Assembly: GCA_016713335.1 (NCBI GenBank)
Contig: JADJPH010000004.1
Location: 98,119-162,118 of the forward strand
Origin: Candidatus Fredericiella danica
Lineage (GTDB): Bacteria > Chloroflexota > Anaerolineae > Caldilineales > Caldilineaceae
Direction of reading: 5' to 3'
Length of the DNA stretch: 64,000 bases
Part shown: piece by piece, positions 45,427-54,602 of the stretch
Position numbering within the stretch: the first letter of the stretch is position 1
Layout of the letters: every line of letters starts with the position of its first letter
Program-made: the position numbers and the translations under genes
Notes under the pieces: model-generated
Told to the model about the DNA's origin: nothing
The model's input: only the letters and a program-made list of their open reading frames with translations
Databases searched by the model: none

Positions 45427-45600
45427 TCACCACCCTGACGGGATGGTGCTCTGACAGACGGTGGACTGGGGGCCACCACCTGACGGGACGGTGTCTGACA
45501 GACGAGGGGGGCCCACCACCCTGACGGGTTGGCGCCTGACGGACGGTGGACGGGGGGTCACCACCCTGACGGGATGGTGCTTGACAGACGGTGAGCCCGC
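45427..45600. repeat. Hairpin tandem repeat array 1
   Basis: Four units of about 39-47 bases begin at 45427, 45474, 45514 and 45559. Each has a core CACCACCC-TGAC-GGGATGGTG, which can fold into an eight-pair stem with a TGAC loop and one bulged A, then CTGACAGACGGTGGAC and a run of G. A degenerate fifth unit lies near 45638. The units differ in the length of the G run. The same repeat recurs at 47446-47750. Confidence 0.85.
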
Positions 45601-46782
45601 GGCCGGGGGGGGGGAGAGGTAGGGTGACAGAGTTGCCCTGACGGACGGGTGGTTCTCATCCAGTTTCGGCACGGTTTGTATGTGACCGCCGTCTCAAACA
45701 TCGCCACGATGTTTTCTGGGGGGACGTCGATCATGTGATTGCAGGACGCCAGAACGTAGCCGCCGCCGCGGCCCAGGATGTCAATCCGTTCTTTGACTTC
45801 GGCCACCAACTCGTCTTTGGTGCGCTCCATTTTCTCGATGCCGCCATGAAACGCCAGCCGGTCACCGAACTGCGCCTTTGAGTCCCGCGGCGCCCATGTC
45901 ACGCGATGAAGTCTGGACGGGGTTTAGGACGTTGACGCCGACTTCAATCAGATCGGGCAGGATCGATACCACGTTGCCGTCGGTGTGATGGATGATGAAG
46001 GCGTCCGGCGCCAGTTCATGGATGCGCTGATAGAGGATGCGCTCGCGTGGCTTGATGTAGCGCCGGTACATGGCAGGTGAGATGAGCAGGCTGCGCTCGG
46101 CGCCCAGATCATCGGCGACTTCCACCATCGTGACGTATGGGCCGACCTCCTGCAAGAAGAGTGTGTAGACGCCCAGGTAGATCTCGAGCACATGGTCAAG
46201 CAGGGCGTCGGCGATTTCAGGTTCGTCATGCATCAACATGAAGAAGTTGGCCATGCCGATCAACGCGCAACCGCGATCCAGAAAGCCGGGCGAAAGGGGA
46301 TTGCGTGCCACCAGCGCATAGTCTGTCTCGCCGGCAAGTCTGGCCGCATGGGCACCCAATCCTTCCGCATTGTGGAGGCCTGCGGCTGTGGGCCATGCGA
46401 AATTTGCCAGGTCATCCATCGTGGGTGATGGTGGCAGCGGGTGTTCGATGGCATTGATGAAGATCCCGGCTTCAATCGAACGAATGCTCCAGGCATCGGT
46501 GAAGGAGCCGTCCTCATGCCAGGTGACCGTGTTTTGCGGGCTGCGCTTGAGGAAGATGCGGCGGAAGTCGGCATCAAACGCTTCAAGGATGCGTTCGTCA
46601 TAGTAGTTGGCGCTGGTACCGGAACGCACCGGCGGGATTGGTTCCAACCCAAGGTGATCCCGCAACCGGAGGTAGGTGTTGTCGAGCAGCATGGTGGCGT
46701 TGCCCATCAGGTCGATCGGTGTGCGGTCCGGTTGGCGCCGGCTTAGCGCCAGGATCACGCGCTCACGATGAGAAAGGGACAT
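45558..46782 (-). CDS. Uroporphyrinogen decarboxylase superfamily protein (one frame break)
   Basis: Proteins of this superfamily include heme-pathway HemE and corrinoid methyltransferases of the MtaA/CmuA kind. The N-terminus SHRERVILALSRRQPDRTPID is typical of the methyltransferase-like branch. So are LLISPAMYRRYIKPRERILY, IIHHTDGNVVSILPDLIEVG and LNPVQTSS. After a break near 45890 the frame continues FGDRLAFHGGIEKM and GGGYVLASCNHMIDVPPENI, the family's C-terminal signature. The natural end should be near 45690; the open frame runs on into repeat array 1, giving a tail of repeat-coded Arg/Pro/Ser residues. Not HemE itself; substrate unknown. Confidence 0.82.
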
Positions 46783-46808
46783 GAGACTCTCCTACATACC
46801 GGTTTGGT

Positions 46809-47432
46809 TCAAGGTTGATCAACCGTAGAATAAAGATCAGCTTCTTCGCGCATGATGCGCAGTGGGGAGGCGTCGTCCACCGGCCAATCGAGTTGGTCAT
46901 AGAGTTCAGACAATGGGAGCGTGGCTGGAATACCGTCGAGGGTGATGACAGATTCCAGTTGGTCATAGACACCAAGCAGCCACTTATCATCCGGCTGGCG
47001 CGCGAAATGTTCGACCAGCGGTATGTCCTGCGAAATCAGCACGTAATCTCGCAGCGATTCCAGCGTTCGATAGTGGGCGAATTTGGCGCCGCGATCATAC
47101 GCTGCGGTGGTGCGCGACAGCACCTCGACAATCAAGGTCGGATTGAGCAGTGTGTCCTGCTGCCGATCGTCAAAAACCGACTTCCCACATACGACGGTTA
47201 CATCAGGATAAGTGTACAGCCCGGTGGCTGCGACTTTGACGCGTAAATCCGAGGGGTAAACGGTGCAGGCGCGCCCTCTGAGTTGCAGCTTAAGACTGAA
47301 GATCACGTTGCTGACGATGATGTTATGGCGGGCGCTAGCGCCTGTCATCGCATAGATCGCACCGTTCCAGTATTCGTGTTTCGTTTCCGCAGCGCGTTCG
47401 GCGGCAAGGTACGCAGCGGTGCTGATGGATTC
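46809..47432 (-). CDS. Uma2-family endonuclease-like protein, start lost in repeat array
   Basis: Uma2 proteins have a PD-(D/E)XK nuclease fold of unknown role and are often multicopy in Chloroflexota and cyanobacteria. Visible motifs are KHEYWNGAIYAMTGASARHN, YPDVTVVCG and NPTLIVEVLS, where the Asp and Glu-x-Val are the nuclease residues. The first in-frame ATG (47348) lies inside the conserved domain, but family-like sequence (ESISTAAYLAAERAAETKHE) continues upstream to 47432 with no start codon and then runs straight into repeat array 2. The native start has been lost or replaced by repeat DNA, or another frame break hides it. Confidence 0.8.
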   Translation of the reverse strand, partial: ESISTAAYLAAERAAETKHEYWNGAIYAMTGASARHNIIVSNVIFSLKLQLRGRACTVYPSDLRVKVAATGLYTYPDVTVVCGKSVFDDRQQDTLLNPTLIVEVLSRTTAAYDRGAKFAHYRTLESLRDYVLISQDIPLVEHFARQPDDKWLLGVYDQLESVITLDGIPATLPLSELYDQLDWPVDDASPLRIMREEADLYSTVDQP

Positions 47433-47445
47433 GGGTTGCGACGCC

Positions 47446-47750
47446 TTTACGGGATGGTGCCTGACCGACGGTGGGACGGGGGATCACCACCCGACGGGAT
47501 GGGCCTGACGGACGGTGGGGGGATCACCACTACGGGATGGTGCCCTGACAGACGGTGGGACGGGGGGGGGGGATCACCACCCGACGGGATGGTGCTGACA
47601 GACGGTGGGATGGGGGGATGGCTGGCCACCCTGACGGGATGGTGCGCTGACAGACGGTGGAGGGGGATCACCACCCTGACGGGATGGTGCCTACAGGCGG
47701 GGGGGGGGGGATCACACCTGACGGGATGGTGCTCTGACGGACGGCGTCTG
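47446..47750. repeat. Hairpin tandem repeat array 2
   Basis: About seven units, with cores near 47446, 47485, 47525, 47575, 47626, 47669 and 47713. The consensus is CACCACCC-TGAC-GGGATGGTG, then C-TGACAGACGGTGG-AC and a G run of 3 to 11, then ATCACCAC. It is the same repeat as at 45427-45600. Units vary by small indels and there are no unique spacers, so it is not a CRISPR. Confidence 0.87.
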
Positions 47751-47755
47751 GCTGA

Positions 47756-48604
47756 TTAGCGTTGCACGCTGGGCAGGAAAATAGTGGCGGTGCTGAGCGG
47801 CTCCCAGACCCAGACCCAATTGCGGAACTGGCCCAGGTGTTTGCCGCCACGGCCGGTCGGGCCTGGATAGATACTGATGATTTCGGCGGAGGGGCCAATC
47901 GACACCTCGGTGCCCCAGCCGGCAGGCGCCGGGCAGACGCCGATGCAGGCGGGCAGCACTTTGCCGTCAAGGGTCAGGCTGGCAATCTGGTCCCGGTAGT
48001 TTGCAATGATACGCAGTTTGTGCCATTCCGTGTCCGGCTCGAGCCGGGCGATCTTCACCCATCCGCTCGCCGATGATCCCGTCCAGACCCGTAGGTCGCC
48101 GAAGCCGGACCAGGGGTTCAAGCCCCATTGAAACCCGATCCCATATTTTTGCCGCGTGGTCTGACCGTCCCAAAGGCCGAGCCCACCCTCGATGGTCTGG
48201 GCGTTCAAGCCGTCTGGGTACGCCTGGGTGGGAATATAGGGCACCCGGAATTCATACTCCAGACGGTGCAAATACGCCATCGCCTGGGTGTCGATGACGC
48301 TTTGGTGGGTGATGTTGTGCGCCTCAACCCGGCGCTGGGTGACGTTGGCCTGCAACTCCGAATAGTCGTCGTTGTGACGGGTTGCGAGATCGGCGCTGTC
48401 CACGGGAGCTTCGCCGGGCGCCACATAAAGCCCATCGCCGACAACCGTCGACCATCCATCAAGATTGGTGCCCCCATAGGCGATGGGCTGGCCGTCGAGT
48501 TCGCCAGCCGCCTCAACCACCGTGGGATGGAGCGCAGCCAGGGATCCGGCGGCAGCCGCGCCTAAAGCCATACTTCTGAGAAACTGCCGGCGCAGTTTGT
48601 TCAT
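47756..48604 (-). CDS. Tat-exported protein with laminin-G/concanavalin-like features
   Basis: The N-terminus MNKLRRQFLRSMALGAAAAG is a twin-arginine signal (RRQFLR followed by a hydrophobic stretch and VEAAG). The mature part is beta-rich and Trp-rich: AYGGTNLDGWSTVVGDGLYV, YGIGFQWGLNPWSGFGDLRV, TEWHKLRIIANYRDQIASLTLDGKV in pieces. This suggests a jelly-roll domain that binds sugar or protein, but I do not recognise the family. It ends in IFLPSVQR. Start 48604 is chosen for the signal and the AAGGAAG site; the frame opens further upstream. Confidence 0.7.
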   Translation of the reverse strand: MNKLRRQFLRSMALGAAAAGSLAALHPTVVEAAGELDGQPIAYGGTNLDGWSTVVGDGLYVAPGEAPVDSADLATRHNDDYSELQANVTQRRVEAHNITHQSVIDTQAMAYLHRLEYEFRVPYIPTQAYPDGLNAQTIEGGLGLWDGQTTRQKYGIGFQWGLNPWSGFGDLRVWTGSSASGWVKIARLEPDTEWHKLRIIANYRDQIASLTLDGKVLPACIGVCPAPAGWGTEVSIGPSAEIISIYPGPTGRGGKHLGQFRNWVWVWEPLSTATIFLPSVQR

Positions 48605-48812
48605 GCCGATACTTCCTTTGACCGCCAAATCGAAGTGCACCCGGTTGTCGCGCCGGTGCCTTATCGGTGGTGATGAGCCGCAACTATCCTGCGGCCACGT
48701 AAACGTGGTCGCCATCATACTATAGCGTTGGCCAAATCAAAGTGCATCGGACAGAAGACGAAGCTTCTTTCGCGGATTCGTCAAGAAAAACGGGTCTTGG
48801 GGCGAGACCTGG

Positions 48813-48865
48813 CGGATTAACTACCAACCAGCATGCACTGCGCATGCTGGTTGGTAGTTAATCCG
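48813..48865. repeat. Perfect 24-bp inverted repeat after rpe
   Basis: The left arm (48813-48836, ending CCAACCAGCATGC) pairs without mismatch with the right arm (48842-48865) over the loop ACTGC. On the minus strand it begins one base after the rpe stop codon. No T tract follows, so it may be a factor-dependent terminator, an mRNA 3'-end stabiliser, or a mobile hairpin element. Confidence 0.85.
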
Positions 48866-48866
48866 G

Positions 48867-49550
48867 CTAGGCGTCGTCGCGGCTGTGTTCGATGGCCAAC
48901 TCGCCCAGCCGGGTAAGATTGGCAGCCGCAACGCCACTGTCAAATGGCTGCGAAAAAATCGCGCTGCCGGCAACGAAACAGTCAACGCCAGCCGCAGCGG
49001 CCGGCCCCACCGTCTGCAGTCCCACGCCGCCATCAATCCCAATGTCAAAATGAAGGTTCAGGCGACGTCGCTCTTCCCAGAGCCACGTCGCCTTGTGGAG
49101 CACGGCCGCTCTGAACGGTTGGCCACCAAAGCCCGGTTCGACTGCCATTACCAGCACCAGGTCAAGATGGGCGAGCCAAGGGGCAAGCCGTTTCACCGGG
49201 CGATCAGGATTCACGGCGACGCCCACCCTGGCGCCACAGTTCTGGATCTGGGTGATCACCGCTTCGAGATCGGCGACGGTGTCTTCTTGCACGATGACCA
49301 GATCCGCACTTTCAAAGAGGGGAATGCACTGGGGTGTATTCGCCACTTCGAGGTGGGCGTGCAGTGGCAGGTGCGTGATGGCGCGCAGGTCATCGATCGT
49401 CTTCGGGCTGAAGGCAATGTTCGCCACATAGTGGCCGTCCATCACGTCGACATGGATCGAATGCGCGCCGGCACTGGCAACCGCGGTTACCGCATTGCCC
49501 AACTGCATGGTGTCTGCCGCCAGGATCGACGGGCTAAGATGAATTGACAT
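48867..49550 (-). CDS. rpe: Ribulose-phosphate 3-epimerase family
   Basis: A 227-residue TIM-barrel epimerase that interconverts pentulose phosphates. Motifs are HLSPSILAADTMQL, the metal/catalytic HVDVMDGHYV, AHLEVAN, the VNPDRPV segment, the phosphate-loop area MAVEPGFGGQ (usually MSVNPGFGGQ) and the second phosphate site IDGGVG...VAGSAIF. The changed loop hints at a substrate other than ribulose-5-phosphate, for example allulose- or erythrulose-type phosphates. It lies six bases after a pentulose-type kinase gene, so the two should act in one sugar pathway. Confidence 0.9.
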   Translation of the reverse strand: MSIHLSPSILAADTMQLGNAVTAVASAGAHSIHVDVMDGHYVANIAFSPKTIDDLRAITHLPLHAHLEVANTPQCIPLFESADLVIVQEDTVADLEAVITQIQNCGARVGVAVNPDRPVKRLAPWLAHLDLVLVMAVEPGFGGQPFRAAVLHKATWLWEERRRLNLHFDIGIDGGVGLQTVGPAAAAGVDCFVAGSAIFSQPFDSGVAAANLTRLGELAIEHSRDDA

Positions 49551-49556
49551 AATCTC

Positions 49557-51110
49557 CTATCCGCGGGCTGCAACATGGCGGACAGTCTCGTGTATCAAAT
49601 CTTCGACACGGGGATATGTGGCGATGTACTGATCAACATAGAAGCGATATTCATCGTGGGCTGCCTTGTTCGGCTCGATCCGATCACGCACATGCACCAT
49701 GTCGTCTGCCGCCGTCTGGATGTCAGGCTTTAGTCCGGCCGCTACGGCCGCCAGGATGGCCGAACCCAGGGTGGGCGCATCAGGCACGGCAGTCAGGGTA
49801 ATAGGGACATTGCTGACGTCGGCATGGATCTGCAGCCAGAGCTTGCTCTGGTGGCCCCACCTGCGCCCACCATCTCATCCACCACATAGCCGTGCTCGCG
49901 GAAGCCACGCAGGATGTGTTCGGTGCCATAGGCGACGCCTTCCAGCAAAGCCCGGAAGACATGACCGGTGGTGTGTTTGAGTGAGAACCCGCGCATGATG
50001 CCGCGCGCTTCCGGGTCGACATAGGGGGTGCGATTGCCCTGCCAGTAGTCGAGAACGATCAGTCCGTCGGAACCGATCGGCACGGCACTCGCCAGTTCGT
50101 TCAAGATGGTGTAGGTATCCACGCCACGCTCAAAGGCGAGTTGCGCTTCCTTGCCGCAGAAGTTGTCACGGAACCATTTGACGACCGATCCGGTCGACAC
50201 CTGACCACCTTCCACCGTCTGTTGGCCCGGCACAATGGCGTCAGTGTAGGTGCCAAAGATGCCTTTGACGTGGAACGGTTGCGGGCTTTGGCCCAGGACG
50301 AGGTGCGAAGAGCCTGTGATAAAGGCGACCTTGCCAGGGCGCACCACATTCAGACCGAGCATGGCAACAAACGCATCGGCGCCGCCTTCGGCCACGGGGA
50401 TGCCGGCTTTCAACCCAAGCTCGGCGGCGACATCGGCGCGCAGCGTACCCGCCACCACGCCCATGTCCAGCACTGTGGACGGGATATTTCGCCAGTGCGT
50501 CGCCCAGACCGATGGTCTCATAGAAGTCCGCCGGCCAGCCGCCTTCGGCGCGATCATAGTAGGCGCGAATGCTGGCGGTATTGATCGAGGCTACCCACTC
50601 ACCGGTCAAGCGGAGCGTCACCCAATCGACAAAATCGCCGATATAGCGCGCCTGCTGATAGATCGCCGGTTCGTTTTCTTTGATCCAGAGCGTCTTGCAG
50701 GGCATCCACTCCGCGGACACATTGCCAAATCCATTGTATTTGAGGGCAGGGTGACCGGAACGGGCGATGCGGTTTGCCTGGTCGGAAGCCCGCACGTCCA
50801 TCCAGATGATGCCGGGGCGCAGTGGCCGGAAGTTTTCGTCCATGACCACGACGGTGCAACTGGTGGTGTCCACACTCAAGGCTGCAACATCCGCTTTGTC
50901 TATGCCGCCTTCATTGAGTGCACGCTGGACCGCGGTCACGAGCGCCTGCCACCAGTCTTCCGGATGTTGCTCGGCCCACCCCGGGCGCGGGTGGAAGAGC
51001 GGATAGGATTCCGACCTGAAGATGACCGGATTCCCCGCCAAATCAAAGATGCCGACGCGGCAACTTTCTGTGCCAAAGTCGATGCCCATCACGTATGGCC
51101 CGTGACTCAT
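49557..51110 (-). CDS. FGGY-family carbohydrate kinase (two frame breaks)
   Basis: The N-terminus VMGIDFGTESCRVGIFDLAG is the ATP/sugar motif of FGGY kinases of the ribulokinase kind (GTES rather than the GTSS/GTQS of xylulokinase). WWQAL, LSVDTTSCTVVVMD, IIWMDVRA and later EGGADAFVAMLGL, LDYWQGNRTPYVDPEARG and VGAGGA follow. The C-terminal piece (VPDAPTLGSAILAAVAAG) is the family's last helix region. Frames change near 50480 and 49850. Start 51110 has AAGGAG at nine bases. It likely phosphorylates a keto-pentose or tetrose for the adjacent epimerase. About 518 residues joined. Confidence 0.88.
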
Positions 51111-51132
51111 GGTAGGTCGCTCCTTGGATTTA

Positions 51133-51161
51133 TTGACAGTGTGAATGCGCCCCCCTACAAT
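51133..51161 (+). promoter_or_regulatory. Strong promoter of the 2-oxoacid dehydrogenase operon
   Basis: A consensus -35 TTGACA (51133-51138), a 17-base spacer and TACAAT (51156-51161) place the transcription start near 51168, some 40 bases before the E1 alpha ATG. The gap is shared with the divergent kinase gene. Confidence 0.8.
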
Positions 51162-51169
51162 ACCACAAA

Positions 51170-51195
51170 TGTGCAAAATCGGCACATATGTGCAA
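51170..51195. promoter_or_regulatory. Repeated TGTGCA half-sites, candidate repressor operator
   Basis: TGTGCA at 51170-51175 is followed by the perfect palindrome GCACATATGTGC (51182-51193). Together they give three half-sites spanning the expected transcription start. Such a position suits a repressor. The cognate regulator is not in the window. Confidence 0.55.
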
Positions 51196-51208
51196 CGAGG
51201 GACACTTC

Positions 51209-52204
51209 ATGACAGCACCAGCCACTTCCACGCCGGTTGAATTCGCCGGGCTTTCCCGTGAGCAGTTGATGGTAATGTTGCATCAGATGCTGCTGATCCG
51301 CGCATTTGAGGAATCAGCCGAACAACTCTACTTTCAAGGGTTGATTCATGGCACGATGCATCTTTCGATTGGGCAGGAGGCCACCGCGGTTGGCGCCTGT
51401 GCGGCCCTGCGCCCGGAGGACTATATCCTGTCGACCCACCGTGGGCACGGCCACTGCATTGCCAAAGGTGCAGAGGCAGGATACATGATGGCGGAGTTTT
51501 TCGGCAAGGAGACTGGTTACTGCCGAGGCCGCGGCGGCTCGATGCACATGGCCGACGTTGAGACGGGAAACCTCGGCGCCAATGGCATCGTGGCCGGCGG
51601 CGTGCCTATGGCGGCCGGCGTGGGGCTTAGCCTGAAGATGCAGAAGCTCGACCGGGTCATCATGGTCTTCTTTGGCGACGGGGCAGCCAACGAGGGCGCC
51701 TTCCACGAAAGCCTGAATATGGCTTCAATCTGGGATCTGCCCGTGATTTACTTCTGTGAGAATAATCAGTACGCCATGTCGATGGCGATCGGCAAAGCGG
51801 CGCGCATCGAGAATTTGAGTGAGCGCGCCGCGGGCTATGGCGTCAACGGCGTCACGGTTGATGGCAATGATGTCATCGCCGTGTACGAAGCCACCTGCAC
51901 GGCGGTCGAACACGCGCGTTCGGGTGGCGGGCCCACGCTCATCGAAGCAAAGACCTACCGCTGGAAAGGTCATTCAAAGAGCGACAAACAGCGGTATCGC
52001 ACCAAAGAAGAGGTCAAGGAATGGCAGGAGCGTGACCCGATCGGCCGGCTGGTTGAGCGGATGCAACGCGCTGGGCTGCTTGACGAGTCTGGGTTCACCC
52101 AACTCCAGGCAAAGGTTGACCAAGAGATCGTGGATGCAATCGAATACGCCAAGTCGGCGCCGGAACCCGATCCCGCCACCATTCTGGAGGGAGTCTACGC
52201 ATGA
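51209..52204 (+). CDS. Acetoin/pyruvate dehydrogenase-type E1 alpha subunit
   Basis: E1 alpha, with E1 beta, decarboxylates a 2-oxoacid or cleaves acetoin using thiamine diphosphate. The 331-residue protein has LLIRAFEE, LSIGQEATAVGACAALR, the STHRGHGHCIAKG loop, GRGGSMHMAD, and the ThDP motif GDGAANEGAFHESLNMA with the closing NN (CENNQYAMS). This set is closest to acetoin dehydrogenase AcoA and similar PdhA proteins. Start ATG 51209 has GAGGGA upstream; an upstream ATG at 51188 lies within the operator. It overlaps the E1 beta start by four bases. Confidence 0.92.
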   Translation: MTAPATSTPVEFAGLSREQLMVMLHQMLLIRAFEESAEQLYFQGLIHGTMHLSIGQEATAVGACAALRPEDYILSTHRGHGHCIAKGAEAGYMMAEFFGKETGYCRGRGGSMHMADVETGNLGANGIVAGGVPMAAGVGLSLKMQKLDRVIMVFFGDGAANEGAFHESLNMASIWDLPVIYFCENNQYAMSMAIGKAARIENLSERAAGYGVNGVTVDGNDVIAVYEATCTAVEHARSGGGPTLIEAKTYRWKGHSKSDKQRYRTKEEVKEWQERDPIGRLVERMQRAGLLDESGFTQLQAKVDQEIVDAIEYAKSAPEPDPATILEGVYA

Positions 52205-53186
52205 GCCGCGATCTGACCTACGCAGAAGCGATCCGTGAGGCGATGGATATCGCCAGCGGCCCGTGACACGCGTCTTTCTGGTTGGCGAAGATGTCGGGGT
52301 CTATGGGGGCGCCTTTGGCGTGAGTGATGGGTTGTTCCAGAAGTACGGCCCTGAGCGTGTGCTCGACACGCCGATTTCGGAGGCGGGCATTGCAGGGTTG
52401 GCCACGGGTGCGGCGCTCACGGGGATGCGCCCGATTGCGGAGATCCAGTTTATGGATTTCATCACGCTCTCGATGGAGCAACTCGTGTTGCAGGCGGCAA
52501 AGTTGCGTTTCATGCTGGGTGGCAAAGTAACGGTGCCATTTGTGTTGCGTACGCCGGCCGGCGCGGGAACCGGCGCCGCGGCCCAACATTCCGAAAGCCT
52601 GGAGAATTGGTTTGTGCACGTGCCTGGGCTGAAGGTTGTGATGCCAAGCACGGCCGCCGACGCCAAGGGGCTGCTGCTTGCCGCCATCGAAGACCCCAAT
52701 CCCGTGATCTTTGTGGAGCATAAGCTCCTCTATCGCACGAAAGGGCCCGTACCGGAGGGTTACTATCTCACGCCGTTGAGCCGCAGCGAGGTGAAGCGTC
52801 CGGGTAAGGATGTGACCATCGTGGCCACATCGTTGATGGTTGCCCGTGCGTTGGAGGCGGCAACCCAGCTCGCCAGTGAGGGCATCGACGTCGAAGTGGT
52901 CGACCCGAGGACGTTGAAGCCGCTCGATCCGGACCCGATCATCGAGTCGGTCTGCAAGACCGGTCGCGTGCTGATCGTGCACGAGGCGGTCAAGACCGGC
53001 GGCTTTGGCGGTGAACTAGCGGCGGTCATTGCCGAATCGGAGGCGTTTGATTTTCTCGATGCCCCATCCGGCGGTTGGCGGGTTGACATCCCGGTGCCGT
53101 ATAACCGCGATTTGGAGCGGAGGATGGTGCCGCAGGTCGAGAACATTGTCGACGCTGCCCGCCGGCTGGTAAAGGAAGCGCGCTGA
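52201..53186 (+). CDS. 2-oxoacid dehydrogenase E1 beta subunit (one frame break)
   Basis: E1 beta forms the active site with E1 alpha. The ATG at 52201 (overlapping the E1 alpha stop) gives SRDLTYAEAIREAMDIA, then a stop in that frame; one base near 52258 joins it to RVFLVGEDVGVYGGAFGVSDG. Later motifs are ISEAGIAGLATGAAL, AEIQFMDFITLSMEQL, LRTPAGAGTGAAAQHSES and the C-terminal IVHEAVKTGGFGGELAA. Length when joined is about 328 residues, as expected. The stop overlaps the E2 start. Confidence 0.92.
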
Positions 53187-54528
53187 TGGCGACGCCGGTG
53201 ATCATGCCCAAGTTCGGGATGGCGCAAGAGGATGGCCCGATCTTGCGGTGGCTCAAGCAGCCAGGCGACGTGGTTGAAAGGGGCGACATCCTGCTAGAGG
53301 TGCAGACCGACAAAGTGGACATGGAGGTGGAGTCACCCGCCGGCGGCATCTTGGGCGATGTGCGCTTTGGCCCGGATGAGACGGTGCGCGTCACGACCGT
53401 GATCGCCACTGTTTTTGCGCCAGGTGAGGCGCAACCGGAGATGGCGCAGCCATCGCCCAGGCCGCAATCTGCCGCTGCCCCACCCAATACAGCAATTGAA
53501 AGTCCCCGGTTGACGCCGGTGGCGCAGCGGATGGCGGCAGACCAGCAGGTCGATCTCTCCAATGTCGTTGGCACAGGTCCGGCGGGACGCATCACCAAGG
53601 CTGATGTGCAGTTGGCATTGGCCATCGCGGAGCCGGCAACTGATTCCCTGGCGAGCGGTCGTGTCCGCGCCACCGCTGCGCGGCGACTAGCGCGTGAGGG
53701 CGAGCTTGCATTGGACGGTATCTGGCACAGGCCCGCTTGGGCGCATCCAGGCGGCGGACATTACTGTAGCACTTGCCACAGCGGCGATGACCGCGGCTCC
53801 AGTAGAAACTGCCGCGGGAGTGGCGATGGGTGGCGACGAAGCGCAATTGCTGCGGGGGATGCGGAAGACGATTGCGGTGCGGCTGACGCAGAGCTGGCAG
53901 TCGATCCCGCATATCTTCTTGTCCGCGTCGATCGACATGAGTGCGGTCGAGCCGTTGCGCGCGGCTGCAGGCGGATGTGGAGGCGCAGGGGGTGCGGTTG
54001 ACGCCGACGGTCTTCATTGCCAAAGCGGTGGGAAGCGCCTTGCGCCGGCATCCGCGGCTGAATGCCTGGCTGCGCCAAGAGGGAAATCAATTCTGGCTGG
54101 TCGAACAGGCGCAGATCGACCTGGGGATCGCGGTTGCGCTGGCGGATGGGTTGATCGTGCCGGTCGTGCGCGGTGCAGACCAGTTGGGGTTGGCGGCGTT
54201 GGCCGGCCGGATTGGCGAACTCGCGGGGCGGGCGCGCCAGGGCAAGCTCAACCCGGACGATGTGGCGGCCGGGACGTTTACGATTTCGAATCTTGGCGCA
54301 CAGCCGATCGATCACTTCACGGCGATCATCAACGCACCGCAGGTGGGCATCCTGGCGGTGGGCAGGGCGCAGATCCAGCCGGTGTGGGATGGGGGACAGT
54401 TTGCACCGCGGCCGATCTTGCAGGTGACGCTGTCGGCGGATCACCGCGCGGTGGATGGGGCGGTGGGCGCGGCGTTTTTGGCGGAGTTGAAGCGGTTGCT
54501 GGAAGAGCCGGCGCGGATGCTGTTATAG
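53186..54528 (+). CDS. 2-oxoacid dehydrogenase E2 (dihydrolipoamide acyltransferase) with two E3-binding domains (two frame breaks)
   Basis: E2 carries the lipoyl arm and the acyltransferase core. Residues 1-78 are a lipoyl domain with the lipoylated Lys in QTDKVDMEVESPA. A Pro/Ala linker leads to one peripheral-subunit-binding domain (LTPVAQRMAADQQVDLSNVV, then GTGPAGRITKADV). A second very similar domain follows (ATAARRLAREGELAL, then SGTGPLGRIQAADI). The catalytic domain has MRKTIAVRLTQSWQSIPHIF, then LTPTVFIAKAVGSALRRHP and the active site SADHRAVDGAVGA. Frames change near 53720 and 53955. No E3 gene is in the window, so lipoamide dehydrogenase must come from elsewhere. Confidence 0.9.
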
Positions 54529-54547
54529 AGAGCCCGCGGGGAGATTC

Positions 54548-54590
54548 AACGCGGAGTCGCGGCGTGCGCAGAGGAAGACGCGGAGGAGAA
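54548..54590. repeat. Short purine-rich intergenic repeat
   Basis: The 74-base gap between E2 and murQ carries degenerate copies of an ACGCGGAG/CGCAGAGG unit. This kind of sequence is widespread as dispersed short tandem repeats between genes in several phyla. No promoter is seen in the gap. Confidence 0.5.
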
Positions 54591-54602
54591 GAAGCGGAAC
54601 CC

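Noticed and set aside
45427..47750. CRISPR array
   Set aside because: Units of the two arrays are directly abutting and variable, with no unique spacers of constant length and no cas genes nearby.
48720..48866. tRNA or small RNA gene around the long inverted repeat
   Set aside because: The structure is a single straight hairpin with no cloverleaf arms or conserved tRNA bases.
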